64,000 nucleotides of DNA from Bacillus sp. FJAT-29814 (GTDB lineage: Bacteria > Bacillota > Bacilli > Bacillales > Cytobacillaceae), in assembly GCF_001510715.1 (NCBI RefSeq), contig NZ_LMTJ01000007.1:1650-65649 (forward strand). The letters run 5' to 3'. The translations under genes and the position numbers were made by a program. The notes beneath the pieces are model-generated. The model worked only from the letters and a program-made list of their open reading frames with translations, was not told where the DNA came from and made no database searches. How positions within the stretch are numbered: position 1 is the first letter of the stretch; the number at the start of each line of letters is the position of its first letter. Shown here piece by piece: positions 15,485-25,021 of the stretch.

Positions 15485-16498
15485 CTACGCTTCATACCCA
15501 TTCGGGTTATTTTTCTGCCATTTCCACGAATCGCGGCACATGTCTTCGATGCCTCGCTCAGCCGCCCAGCCCAGTTCATTTTTCGCTTTGGCCGGGTCTG
15601 CATAGCAAACCGCGATATCCCCTGGACGACGATCAACAATCTTATAAGGAATGTCCACTCCAGAGGCTTTTTCAAACGCGGCCACAATCTCCAAAACGCT
15701 ATAGCCTGTCCCTGTTCCCAGATTGTAGGCTTCCACACCGGTGACATCCATGACTTTTTCCAACGCTTTTAGATGTCCGTTAGCCAGATCGACCACGTGG
15801 ATATAATCCCGGACTCCGGTGCCATCGACAGTCGAGTAATCATTGCCGAACACCTGTAGCTGTTTCAGCTTTCCGACCGCGACCTGGGTAATAAATGGCA
15901 TTAAATTGTTCGGTATCCCGTTCGGGTCTTCGCCAATCGTGCCGCTCTCATGGGCCCCAATCGGGTTGAAATAACGCAACAAGGCAATACTCCAGCTATT
16001 ATCTGAAACATACAGATCCCGTAAAATTTCTTCAATCATTAACTTCGTGCGGCCATATGGATTGGTGGCACTCAGCGAGAAATCTTCGGAAATCGGCACC
16101 CGTTCCGGCATGCCATAAACGGTTGCGGAAGAACTGAACACCAGCTTTTTAACACCGTACTTCGCCATCACCTCGCATAGAATTAGCGTTCCGGTGATGT
16201 TATTGTGATAATAATGAAGCGGAATCGAGACCGATTCGCCGACCGCCTTTAATCCGGCGAAATGGATAACAGCCTCAATACTGTTGGCCGCAAAAACTTC
16301 CTCCACGCCATTCCGGTCAAGCAAGTCCACTTGATAAAATTTAAAATCCTTACCGGAAATTGCCTTAACCCGATTTAAAGATTCCATTTTACTATTGGAT
16401 AAGTTATCTAAAACGATGATTTCATGTCCAGCATTGAGCAGTTCCACACACGTATGGCTGCCGATATAACCGGCCCCGCCGGTAACCAAAATTGCCAC
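15485..16498 (-). CDS. galE: UDP-glucose 4-epimerase GalE
   Basis: GalE interconverts UDP-glucose and UDP-galactose with bound NAD, supplying UDP-galactose for surface polymers or funnelling galactose into glycolysis. The 337 residues show the Rossmann motif GGAGYIGSH (7-15), the catalytic Ser/Tyr pair with YGRTK, and [17 protein letters not shown] substrate-binding residues. Length and motif spacing are standard for the family. The gene is monocistronic, not next to galK or galT, which fits a housekeeping role in surface polysaccharide synthesis. Confidence 0.96.
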   Translation of the reverse strand: MAILVTGGAGYIGSHTCVELLNAGHEIIVLDNLSNSKMESLNRVKAISGKDFKFYQVDLLDRNGVEEVFAANSIEAVIHFAGLKAVGESVSIPLHYYHNNITGTLILCEVMAKYGVKKLVFSSSATVYGMPERVPISEDFSLSATNPYGRTKLMIEEILRDLYVSDNSWSIALLRYFNPIGAHESGTIGEDPNGIPNNLMPFITQVAVGKLKQLQVFGNDYSTVDGTGVRDYIHVVDLANGHLKALEKVMDVTGVEAYNLGTGTGYSVLEIVAAFEKASGVDIPYKIVDRRPGDIAVCYADPAKAKNELGWAAERGIEDMCRDSWKWQKNNPNGYEA

Positions 16499-16619
16499 TA
16501 ATGGATCTCTCCTTTTTATACATTCTCTTTTAATGATAGTAACATAAAATACTTGACATGAATATGGAGCAGATGCACTTGTTTAGCCCAATCAAAGATC
16601 TTTTAAAAATGTACCTTGG

Positions 16620-16674
16620 TGAAAAAAATAAAAGCGAACCACCCTTTATATTTTACTAGGGTTACGGTTCGCTT
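16620..16674 (-). terminator. Terminator of the 43-residue peptide gene
   Basis: AAGCGAACC (16632-16640) pairs with GGTTCGCTT (16666-16674), and an inner ACCCT/AGGGT adds to the stem. On the minus strand it is followed by TTTATTTTTTT. It lies 19 bp after the small gene's stop. Confidence 0.85.
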
Positions 16675-16692
16675 CATTATATTAGTTATATA

Positions 16693-16824
16693 TTAAAACC
16701 ATATTCTTTTATTATAGTCATAATCATAGGGTTCCACAGTCTCTTCCTCTACTGTTAGCGGGGTAAGTTCTTCACTAGGCTCTTCCGGCTTGGCATTTTG
16801 AAGTAGTCCAATTACTAGTTCCAT
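16693..16824 (-). CDS. Acidic 43-residue peptide of unknown function
   Basis: The peptide starts MELVIGLLQNAKPEEPSEEL and ends in an aromatic stretch (EPYDYDYNKRIWF). It has a short hydrophobic N-terminus, an acidic Pro/Glu/Thr middle and no cysteines. GGAAAGGGG lies at good distance before the ATG, a sigma-A-like promoter with a cre-like site is 30 bp further up, and a strong terminator follows, so this is a complete transcription unit. It resembles neither lantibiotic nor lasso precursors that I know. Possible roles are a signalling peptide or small regulator, unproven. Confidence 0.7.
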   Translation of the reverse strand: MELVIGLLQNAKPEEPSEELTPLTVEEETVEPYDYDYNKRIWF

Positions 16825-16855
16825 TGTTGAATCCCCTTTCCTATTATCTACTATT

Positions 16856-16884
16856 ATTATACTGCAAACGTTTTCAATTGTCTT
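16856..16884 (-). promoter_or_regulatory. Sigma-A-type promoter with cre-like site for the 43-residue peptide gene
   Basis: On the minus strand AAGACA (16884-16879) and TATAAT (16861-16856) are separated by 17 nt. The spacer holds TGAAAACGTTTGCA (16876-16863), which matches the CcpA cre consensus TGWAANCGNTNWCA in 13 of 14 positions. CcpA bound there would block transcription, predicting glucose repression. Confidence 0.6.
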
Positions 16885-17121
16885 GTGTTTTTTCCACTTT
16901 CAAGTCTGTCATTTTTTAGCAGGACTAAAGAACCAAGTTGATTAATCCTACTAAAGTAGTGAATAAGTATATTGTTTGCTACTGTTAATTCTTCTATAAT
17001 TAGTTTATATGTAAAATTTGGATACCACTATCAATAGTAGATTAAATCAAAATTGCAATAAAGGTGTTTGAACAAATCATAACCTCGGCCTGCCAAAAAA
17101 GATAGATAAGGAAGCTGCTAA

Positions 17122-17628
17122 GTGATGGAAAATAATCTTAAAATAACCGACGGGAAAGTAGAGGTTGTCTATTTAAAGTTTTGGGCCGGCTGTATGGTGT
17201 TTAGCGCAGGCCTGATGACTCTGGCCGGGTTGTTCATTCTCTTTTATATTGTGCCTGATTCAAGTATTGTCAGAGCGTTTTTTGGCATCTTGATTGGCAT
17301 CCCGGGCACACTGTTCTTCGGCGCGAAATTATTGCAGCTGTTATCGGTCGTTTTAGATGGAAAGACATTATTGGCTGTTGAAAATGGCTATCTCGAAGGC
17401 AAAAAGCAACGGGCCGCCATCAATGAAATCACCGATATATACTGGAGCGGCCTCTCCTTTAAGGTGTTAATCGTCCGCACCGCCAATAAGAAAAAGTTAA
17501 AATTCAATACGTATAACCTGGTAAACGAGAATGTCATCGAGCATGTCGTTGAAACTTATGTAGTTCCACATGGTACACCGGAACTAAAGACCAACTGGGA
17601 GAACCGGAAGCTCCAGAAAAGCGCGTAA
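17122..17628 (+). CDS. Two-helix membrane protein of unknown function
   Basis: The 168-residue protein has two closely spaced membrane helices (about 23-44 and 52-75) and then a cytoplasmic beta-rich domain (about 80-150; VLDGKTLLAVENGYLEGKKQ, FKVLIVRTANKKKLKFNTYNL) that recalls PH-like bacterial domains. It may belong to the YfjD/DUF5381-type group but I cannot confirm this. The GTG at 17122 lies 7 nt after AAGGAAG; an ATG is the next codon. It converges on the lipoprotein gene at 17647. Confidence 0.75.
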   Translation: MMENNLKITDGKVEVVYLKFWAGCMVFSAGLMTLAGLFILFYIVPDSSIVRAFFGILIGIPGTLFFGAKLLQLLSVVLDGKTLLAVENGYLEGKKQRAAINEITDIYWSGLSFKVLIVRTANKKKLKFNTYNLVNENVIEHVVETYVVPHGTPELKTNWENRKLQKSA

Positions 17629-17646
17629 TATTCACAGACATGCCGC

Positions 17647-18399
17647 TCACTCCTTATAGGCTTGATAAAGATCGATGACGGTTTGTTCATCCAGCGTATT
17701 GACCCGCTCATCGATATTGATGTCGCCGTAGACCTTGGCATCAAGATTGGACCAAGATATATTATTGATGGCTGCCGTCCGGATATAGTCGGCGATATCC
17801 TCGGAGTCATCCACGAACCCAACCGACAGGGTGTATCGCTCTGTCCCTTTGTTTTTTAAGATTTGTAAAAGCTTTGCTGCCATTTTGCCGTATTGGCTGA
17901 CATCAGGAGTGCCGGACATTTTGATTCCGACGACCAAATCGACGGTGGCCTTAGGATGTTCCGCTAAAAATTTGTCAACGGAATACTTTTTAATCGCTTT
18001 TTCATCGCCAAGGTCGATAGCATCGATGATTACTTTATAGTCGCTTCCAGATGGAAGTTCCTTCTCTATTTCATCTGCCAATTTGGTTTTCAGTTCCTCG
18101 CCCCATTTAGCCAATAGATAGGTGTCCCAATAGGCCCCATCCTTTTCCGTATCCTCACTGGCCAAAAACACCATTTCAGAGTTCCCTTTCGGATGGACAG
18201 TTACCAGATCCTTTCCGTATATTTCCGAGAACACGGCGCTGCCCTCTTTCAACCTTTCAATCACAAATTCCTGGTTATATTTATCGTTAAGATAGGTTAA
18301 TAGTTGTTGAGCGGCATCGTCTTTCATACAGCCAGTGCCCCCCGCTATCATTAAGATTGAAAAAATTGTTACCAGGGCCTTTTTTAGCTTCATTTCCAC
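17647..18399 (-). CDS. Putative lipoprotein of unknown function
   Basis: The 250-residue protein has a lipoprotein signal peptide with a lipobox-like IAGGTGC near residue 24, so it is probably anchored to the outer face of the membrane. The remainder is alpha/beta with a helix (LAKWGEELKTKLADEIEKEL) and VDLVVGIKMSGTPDV in the middle. I do not recognise the family. It lies 200 bp downstream of the giant surface protein gene on the same strand and could be read-through transcribed with it, but an inverted repeat at 18517 separates them. Confidence 0.75.
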   Translation of the reverse strand: MEMKLKKALVTIFSILMIAGGTGCMKDDAAQQLLTYLNDKYNQEFVIERLKEGSAVFSEIYGKDLVTVHPKGNSEMVFLASEDTEKDGAYWDTYLLAKWGEELKTKLADEIEKELPSGSDYKVIIDAIDLGDEKAIKKYSVDKFLAEHPKATVDLVVGIKMSGTPDVSQYGKMAAKLLQILKNKGTERYTLSVGFVDDSEDIADYIRTAAINNISWSNLDAKVYGDINIDERVNTLDEQTVIDLYQAYKE

Positions 18400-18516
18400 A
18401 CATCATCCTTTTTTTCAGCTTATGTATCTTCAAGACGAACTGATCGTTGATGCCGTTCCCGACCCAAATGCATCAATGGGTGAACCCTGTTAAAACATAT
18501 CTCTCGGTGATTTTTT

Positions 18517-18544
18517 AAGGCAAGACGATTGTAATCGCCTTGCC
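18517..18544. repeat. Inverted repeat after the giant surface protein gene
   Basis: AAGGCAAG and CTTGCC arms flank an inner CGATT-GT-AATCG stem, so the whole 28 nt can fold. No T-tract follows on the minus strand, so it is not a classical terminator. Confidence 0.55.
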
Positions 18545-18601
18545 CCAATCAAAAAGTGTTAATATCAAAACCGTTCTCTCCCCAAATCACCTAAATTGGT
18601 G

Positions 18602-21600
18602 TTAGCTTGCCTGTTTTTCTACATCTGCCAGTTTCTTCTGCCTGCGGTAGAGGACGAGCGCTGTGATGGCAATCGCCAACCCGCCGATGCCGCCGATGGA
18701 TCCAGCGAACAAAGGTGTATTGTTATACCAACGAACAATCGGGTTTGTTGATACAAGAATATCGTTCACTTCTTTTGTCAGTTCGTTTCCTGCGGCATCA
18801 ACCGCGACAATCTTCACATGTTGCTTGATGTTTGAGCTCTGAATATCAAATGTGAAGTTCTCCCCGTTCTGTTCATGCTTCACTTTTTCCCCGTTCAAAT
18901 AGAAGGTTGCACCCTCCAGCACAAGATTGTCCTTGACAGAGACCGTGGCTGTTTTCGTTTCCAACGGATATTGTTCGCCGCTTTCGATATCAATCGGAAC
19001 AATCACTGGAGCCGTCTTATCAATTCCAAAGGAGATTTCGGCCTGCTTCTTCTCATCGATATTTTCATTGATATTTCCCGCTGCATCCTCTGAGTAAAGA
19101 GCAACCGTGTATTTGCCATCGCCGGCAAACAAAGTTTTTTTAATGACGTACTTGTACTGGCTCCACTGGCCGCTGCCGCCTGTTTCAGTCACTGTATAAT
19201 CTTTTCCTTCAACTAAATCGGAAGGAGTGCCGTTCTTGGTCATTTTGACATTAATACTATCCTGTTTTAGACTGTCCACGTTCGTTTCAGTCAGGATGAC
19301 ATCCATTTCTTTCTGGACATACTTGCCTTTGATATTTTTCAAAGAATCGTCAAAAGCATAGACGGAACCAAAACGGTTGACAGAAAAATGAATGGTCTGG
19401 GTTGATTCGTTTCCGGCAAAATCCGTAAGCGTTGCTGTCAACGTGTAGAGATCGTCGACTTCTTTTTTCTTCTCAAAATTGTTAAACGTAAATACCTGGC
19501 CGTTCGGTCCATCGGTATAGGCACCGTCTAGGGTTACAGGACCACGAATTGCTCCTGTAAGCTTGATGGATACGGCGTTCTTATTAAAGTTCGTATCGGA
19601 GTACGAAACGACCGGAATCACATCGCCATTATTAGCCGTCTGATCCCCAACCCCTGTAATCGAAAGCTGCGGTGCTGTTTGGTCGATCACGAACTCTTCT
19701 GACTTGTAGTCGGCCGCCTGGTTTCCGGCCATATCGACAAAATCAATGTCAAAGCTGTACTTGCCATCAGTGCCATATTGAATCGTTGCGGTATGAACAT
19801 CCCCTCTTGCCGACCAGCCGCTCACGTTCGGGAAGGCTGCCGGATTGCCATTATCGGAGGCACTGCCGGTAATCTTCACACGGCTTGGGTCAAAGTTATG
19901 CTCGGTAATCGAAATGGTCGCCGTTCTGGCGGCCTTGTAATAGTTACCGTTAGCCGCTGCATTATTACTATAAGAAACCTGGATGACAGGAATGGTTTTA
20001 TCAATTGTAAAACGATCCTGTGGCACTGCCGGAGCAGCATTGCCGGCATTGTCCTTGTATTTGATATTAAACGTATAATCCCCGTCTGCCGTGTATTTCA
20101 CGGTTGCCGTATGTGTTGTCTTATCAGGGTCCTGTGCATTAGCTGTAGTAGACCAGCCGACTAACGACGGAATCACGCCATCGGTATTGGTAATCAAATA
20201 TTCCACATCTTTTGCAGTAAAGTTCCGCTCGGTCACGACTATCGTCGCAGTTCGGTCGGCTTTGAAATAATCAGGATTCACTGGATCTGCCGTATTGTTG
20301 TCATAGGTCACCTTAATGGTCGGCGCCGTTTTGTCGATGCTGAACTTGAGATCCTGTTCCGTTGTGTTTCCTGCCTGGTCGGTAATCTTTGCTTTTACTT
20401 TAATGTCATTGCTATTGTTGCTGACGGTAATGATTTTGCTCATTTCTGTCACCAGGTTATGGTCCACTTTATCCTTGCTCCAGCCGGCGTCATGGCTGCT
20501 CGGTAAGAAATTCCCGTCATTGCCGATTTCAAGCTTTCCATATTGATTATTCGCTCGATCATATGGTGCTTCCACCCACCACTCAACCTGCTTGAGACCA
20601 GAATACGTATCGGTCACTGTCAGCTTCACATCGACATTATGGCTGTAAAGCTCGAGGTTGTTGTTGTCTTTATATTTTGTTTCGCCCTTTTTAAACGCGA
20701 TATGAGTTTCTTTTGCGTGCTGTGCTTCATCTTCAATAACTGTCCCGTTCGGTGTGACAAACTCACTGGAGTTGTTAACATTGTCCGTTGCTTTTGCAAA
20801 AATTTGCCCTTTAAAAGCAGCCGGAACGGTAAAGCCGAATGCCTCCGCTGTCGGAATTCCGGCAATCCCCTCGACAGCCGTGCCGTCGATTTCCGCTAAG
20901 AAACCATCTGCAGTAACAGCATAGGTTTTTCCTTTCTCGTAATCTTGCAAGTAGATTGTCAGCGATTTAAGGCCGCTTGTGGCATCAAAGTCGTCCTGCT
21001 CTTCAAAGTCCTTTGCTTTGATGGTAACCGTGATTGGCTTTTTAAAGAAGAAGCCGTACTCGGTCAGTTCAACGTAGTTGGTGAGCGTGTCTGAAGGATT
21101 GACATATTGCTCATCGACAGCAAAATTGAACTCAAAATCGTCTTTGTCTGGGCTTTTTGTATCTTTAAAAATCTTTTTCGCGGTTGCGAAACCATTTAAG
21201 GCATTATCAACTGTTTCCACATTAATCGTGTAAGACCCGTCCTGGTCAATCGCAATTCCTTCATCATTCGTACGAATCGGTTTGATATTATCTGTGACCA
21301 TGGTTGCCTTTGTATTGTTATCGTAAAAATAATACGGATCATCGCCGTTGTTAATGACAGTGCCATTCACATCAATTTTGACAGCATTGACACCTGAATC
21401 GGCATCCTTCGCTTGAACATCGAATGTGACATCGCCGCTATAGTATTCAGCGCCGGTTTCAGGGTTATTATAGTATGTTTCGCCAGGAAACGGAGTTATC
21501 TTAATCTCGGCTTCCGGATTTGTTTTTTCAATCATCACAATCCCGCTGTCGGCAGACTGGATGTTCGAATTTAGGCTAGTTACCTGGTATGGTACTTGAT

Positions 21601-24376
21601 TCTTGTTGCCAACGTTATCGGCTACTACTACCTGGAACGTTCCCTTAAAACTGTCCACATCAAGTTCGAATTTCTTTTCTGCAGTTAATCCTGTTTTCGT
21701 TAAGCTGTCCTCCACAGCAGGTATCGCCGTTCCTTTGTCTGCACCTGCTTTGACAGCCTGCAGGATAACATCCTTTATTCCAGAAGCATCGTCCTTCACA
21801 TTAACGGTAATGTTAATTTTCTTATTGAAGAAGGTTCCAAACGTTAAGAAGTTGAGTGTCCTGGCTATCGTGCTATCATTCACGACATCAAACTGGACCT
21901 TTTCCAATTCCGGTGCAGCTTCGTCAATGACGATTTTCTCTCGTTGTGTAGCGGCACTATTTTTATTGCCGGCGTTGTCCTCAACATCTACCGAGAACGT
22001 ATACTTTCTGCCGTTATCTTTCAATGTACTTGTGTCGATTTGGTCGAGAACCGGATTTGTCTGCTTCTCGGTTGCTTCGGAAAAATCATAGGTCTTTATT
22101 TCCTTGTTGTTCAGCTTAACCGTTACTTTCTGAACACCGGATTGCTGGTCTTCCGCTTTGACATTGAGCTTCACATCGGAAGGGTAATATTCCGTATCCC
22201 CATCGATGTACGGCTCTTCTTTTGTATCAGAAGCCACTTTTATTTCCACATTTGGCTTGACCCGGTCAATCACGAAATTCGCATTGCCTTCTGGCTCGAC
22301 ATTATCCTTGGTGACCTCATATTCTTCTTTATTGTTGACGTTGTCGGTCACTTCTACGGAGAACGTTCCATCGAAACTATCATCGTTAAGCAGGAAGGTT
22401 CCTGTTGCTGTTTTCTTGGTTTTGTCATCGAATTTGGTCGGGTCTAATTTTTGAACCGTTTTGCTCGAATCCCCTTGATGGGCAATCAACGAAATATCTT
22501 GTATGCCTGACGCTTCATCCTTGGCCAGAACCGTCACCTTGATCCCTTCATTAGCGAAAAATCCTAATGAAATAATATTAATGATCTTAGATACAAGATC
22601 ATCATTTACCTTTTCCACCTTTACCGCTCTGCCCTCGGCGAGGGTTGGGGCGGTTTTATCAATGTTGATAGGAACATCTCTCACAGATGACGGATTTCCT
22701 GCTTTATCGACCGCCGTAATCTTGTAGACTCCCTGATAATCCTTATCGGCAGTTGTAATTAAACGATTTTCTACCGATTGAACAGTTGCTTCGGCATCTT
22801 TACTATAGTAAACTTTATCAATTTCAGAAGCGTAGGTTGCAATCAGTTTCCGTGCCTCAAAATAATCTTGCGGCGTGTTGGTAATCGCAACAGGAATTTT
22901 CACGGCCCCGCTGTACCAATCCTTACCATTGACGGTGGCATGATTGGGACCCTCCAATACAGGTTTTTCCACAGTCGGGTTTTGTGTATCGAACAAGATT
23001 AAGATATCCTCAGGCAGGTTAATTTTCCGCTCACTCTTTCGTTTGTTGCCAATTTTCACCTTCATCTCTTTGATCGAGGTGTTACTAGTGATTGTATACA
23101 TCGAGCTCGACTTTGGCTGTGACTTATCTGAAGTAGTAAGAAATAGTTTTGTATATTCCGACTTTGGCTCAATGTTTACCTTCGCTCCGTTGGAAAACAC
23201 GTACATTTCCTTATTGGGGTCTTTATGCGTGAGTGAACCAGCTGAAGCCGTAATTGTTACATACTCACTCCATGGACCCATTAATACTTCAAGCTGTATA
23301 AAGGTGACCTCAATAGTGGTATCCCCGGTAATGTTTTCAACAGTGTAAGTGAAACTGCTATCGTTGTCGACAATACCTTCGGTGATGATGGTACTAGCGC
23401 CATCCTTGGTAATCTTTATCGAATCAACCGTATAGTTGAAATCCGGAACCATCGTAACGGAAACATTGCTGCCTTCCTCGACCACCGTAGTTTCTCCCTC
23501 CTTGACCTTGTCATCGAGAGTCACTACTCCATTATCGCTGGCAACATTAGTCACATTGTAGCTATTTTTTTCAAATTCCACTTTCACTGTTACATCTCCC
23601 TTTACTTCAGGAGCGTGGAAGTTGAATACTTCTGTTGACTTCGTGTATTCAACTGGAATCTCAATCGGTATTGTTCCAAACATAATACTACTGACATGGT
23701 AAGTTGTTTGCGGAACGACCTTGAACTCTGGCGTCGACCCTGCCACCTGTTCTACGAAACCACCAGCTGAGATAATTTTATCGCCCTCCAGCACTTTGCC
23801 TTTATCGCTGTCGTATTGAAAAGTCAGCGTGAAGATGTTAGCCGCAAAGGTGACACTTATGCTATAGGGCTTGGATACCTTTTCAACTGTATAGTCATAG
23901 CTGCCGTCCTGATTAGCAGTTAAATCTGCAAGATCAATAGTTTCGTGGTCAATTTCGACCACATTCAGTTGATGTCCTTCGCCAGGAATAATCTTGATGA
24001 CGTTCCCTTCCCCATCCGGAACCGGAACCAGAACTTCCTTGCCTTGATAGTCCGTCCCATTAATTCGTACGGTTCCTGATCCTATTGTCGTCACTGAAAT
24101 ATCATGTGTGACCGGATCGGGGCTGTCTGGTGCCGGATTAACTGGTTCTTCCTGCCCATCACCTGGAGCAGGATCATTTTCGCCTGGCGGCTCTTCGTCA
24201 GATGGGTCCTGTGGAGGCTGCTCCACTCCAGGTTCCTGTGTCACAAGTTCCTCTGTAGGTTCCTCCTCCGCAAATACACTCGTAAACATGCCAAATGGTA
24301 TGTTGTAGGTAACCAGCAAAACGGCAAGAACAATCGCCAACATGCGGGCTGCTCTTGATTTCCTTTTGTTCACCAT
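18602..24376 (-). CDS. Giant Ig-like surface protein, membrane-anchored (1924 residues)
   Basis: The protein is secreted and multi-domain. A signal peptide (about 1-36, ending SVFA) is followed by a Pro/Glu/Asp-rich linker to about 90. Roughly three InlB-B-repeat-like modules run to about 365, and then at least nine Ig-like modules, each opening with an IDKTAP-like joint, run to about 1880. Three modules share a G-x-F-F-x3-I-x-V-T-V pattern (LGFFANEGIKVTV, FGTFFNKKINITV, YGFFFKKPITVTI). The C-terminus has one membrane helix (SIGGIGGLAIAITALVLY) and a short basic tail. There is no LPxTG motif, so it is membrane- rather than sortase-anchored. It is the last gene of the PP2C-kinase operon, 63 bp after the 188-residue protein. 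A role in adhesion or surface sensing is inferred. Confidence 0.88.
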   Translation of the reverse strand: MVNKRKSRAARMLAIVLAVLLVTYNIPFGMFTSVFAEEEPTEELVTQEPGVEQPPQDPSDEEPPGENDPAPGDGQEEPVNPAPDSPDPVTHDISVTTIGSGTVRINGTDYQGKEVLVPVPDGEGNVIKIIPGEGHQLNVVEIDHETIDLADLTANQDGSYDYTVEKVSKPYSISVTFAANIFTLTFQYDSDKGKVLEGDKIISAGGFVEQVAGSTPEFKVVPQTTYHVSSIMFGTIPIEIPVEYTKSTEVFNFHAPEVKGDVTVKVEFEKNSYNVTNVASDNGVVTLDDKVKEGETTVVEEGSNVSVTMVPDFNYTVDSIKITKDGASTIITEGIVDNDSSFTYTVENITGDTTIEVTFIQLEVLMGPWSEYVTITASAGSLTHKDPNKEMYVFSNGAKVNIEPKSEYTKLFLTTSDKSQPKSSSMYTITSNTSIKEMKVKIGNKRKSERKINLPEDILILFDTQNPTVEKPVLEGPNHATVNGKDWYSGAVKIPVAITNTPQDYFEARKLIATYASEIDKVYYSKDAEATVQSVENRLITTADKDYQGVYKITAVDKAGNPSSVRDVPINIDKTAPTLAEGRAVKVEKVNDDLVSKIINIISLGFFANEGIKVTVLAKDEASGIQDISLIAHQGDSSKTVQKLDPTKFDDKTKKTATGTFLLNDDSFDGTFSVEVTDNVNNKEEYEVTKDNVEPEGNANFVIDRVKPNVEIKVASDTKEEPYIDGDTEYYPSDVKLNVKAEDQQSGVQKVTVKLNNKEIKTYDFSEATEKQTNPVLDQIDTSTLKDNGRKYTFSVDVEDNAGNKNSAATQREKIVIDEAAPELEKVQFDVVNDSTIARTLNFLTFGTFFNKKINITVNVKDDASGIKDVILQAVKAGADKGTAIPAVEDSLTKTGLTAEKKFELDVDSFKGTFQVVVADNVGNKNQVPYQVTSLNSNIQSADSGIVMIEKTNPEAEIKITPFPGETYYNNPETGAEYYSGDVTFDVQAKDADSGVNAVKIDVNGTVINNGDDPYYFYDNNTKATMVTDNIKPIRTNDEGIAIDQDGSYTINVETVDNALNGFATAKKIFKDTKSPDKDDFEFNFAVDEQYVNPSDTLTNYVELTEYGFFFKKPITVTIKAKDFEEQDDFDATSGLKSLTIYLQDYEKGKTYAVTADGFLAEIDGTAVEGIAGIPTAEAFGFTVPAAFKGQIFAKATDNVNNSSEFVTPNGTVIEDEAQHAKETHIAFKKGETKYKDNNNLELYSHNVDVKLTVTDTYSGLKQVEWWVEAPYDRANNQYGKLEIGNDGNFLPSSHDAGWSKDKVDHNLVTEMSKIITVSNNSNDIKVKAKITDQAGNTTEQDLKFSIDKTAPTIKVTYDNNTADPVNPDYFKADRTATIVVTERNFTAKDVEYLITNTDGVIPSLVGWSTTANAQDPDKTTHTATVKYTADGDYTFNIKYKDNAGNAAPAVPQDRFTIDKTIPVIQVSYSNNAAANGNYYKAARTATISITEHNFDPSRVKITGSASDNGNPAAFPNVSGWSARGDVHTATIQYGTDGKYSFDIDFVDMAGNQAADYKSEEFVIDQTAPQLSITGVGDQTANNGDVIPVVSYSDTNFNKNAVSIKLTGAIRGPVTLDGAYTDGPNGQVFTFNNFEKKKEVDDLYTLTATLTDFAGNESTQTIHFSVNRFGSVYAFDDSLKNIKGKYVQKEMDVILTETNVDSLKQDSINVKMTKNGTPSDLVEGKDYTVTETGGSGQWSQYKYVIKKTLFAGDGKYTVALYSEDAAGNINENIDEKKQAEISFGIDKTAPVIVPIDIESGEQYPLETKTATVSVKDNLVLEGATFYLNGEKVKHEQNGENFTFDIQSSNIKQHVKIVAVDAAGNELTKEVNDILVSTNPIVRWYNNTPLFAGSIGGIGGLAIAITALVLYRRQKKLADVEKQAS

Positions 24377-24439
24377 TTTTCACTCTCCCCGAAAAATAAT
24401 ATAGTCAAGACATCAGTAAATGCCTTTATTCCCCTTTTG

Positions 24440-25006
24440 CTAAATAACCTCTTCTGTATGGACGATTTTAATATCCTTTTGCACCTCAAAAGCCGGGACG
24501 CCCTCATTTTCCAACAAAGCAGTGGCATCTAATGCGGATGTTTCATTTGACAGGATTTCTGTTTCATCGGAAAGAAGGACAGTTGCGTCATGTTCAGAAA
24601 GCAGAACGGTTGATTGAGAAGCTCCCTGATTAGCCAGCAGTACAGTTGAATCGTTGCCCCCATCAGTTATAAGCTCAGTAGACTTGGCTTCGGTACCAAT
24701 TAACTGGATCTCTTCTGTTTCAGGATTTGTCTTCCCAGTCCTTCCTGTCCTTCCTAACCCACCTGTGCGTCCGAGCCGCTTGGACTCCCGGTCCAGACGA
24801 AAGGCTTTCGGCTGGAGCCGTTTGTTGTCACTTCCTTTGTTATGTTCGCGAATCTCCTTGATTTTTCGTGCTGCTGTTTTCCCGCTTAGATCCCCGATAA
24901 TGGCTCGAATGTTCATCTTAAAAAACATAATGATTGCCACTACCAACAGTACACCTGCAAGGGAATATCCGATGATGGAGATTTTTAGCCAAGTCGCTGC
25001 ATCCAT
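24440..25006 (-). CDS. Membrane protein with repeated Thr-x-Leu-Leu motifs, candidate kinase substrate
   Basis: The 188-residue protein has an N-terminal membrane helix (about 9-29), a basic juxtamembrane region with GRTG repeats (79-92), and an acidic C-terminal tail. The tail has six Thr-centred motifs at T110, T121, T133, T142, T149 and T162 (STELI, STVLL, STVLL, ATVLL, TEIL, ATALL). Repeated T-V-L-L sites in an acidic tail look like phospho-acceptor or FHA-docking sites for the adjacent Ser/Thr kinase. No FHA domain is encoded in the window. It is 15 bp after the kinase gene and 63 bp before the surface protein gene. The function is inferred. Confidence 0.75.
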   Translation of the reverse strand: MDAATWLKISIIGYSLAGVLLVVAIIMFFKMNIRAIIGDLSGKTAARKIKEIREHNKGSDNKRLQPKAFRLDRESKRLGRTGGLGRTGRTGKTNPETEEIQLIGTEAKSTELITDGGNDSTVLLANQGASQSTVLLSEHDATVLLSDETEILSNETSALDATALLENEGVPAFEVQKDIKIVHTEEVI

Positions 25007-25021
25007 TCGAATTCCCCCTTC

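Noticed and set aside
19778-22447. Several 120-170 codon plus-strand frames inside the giant surface gene
   Set aside because: They are antisense to an intact 1924-codon gene, have atypical composition and lack ribosome binding sites.
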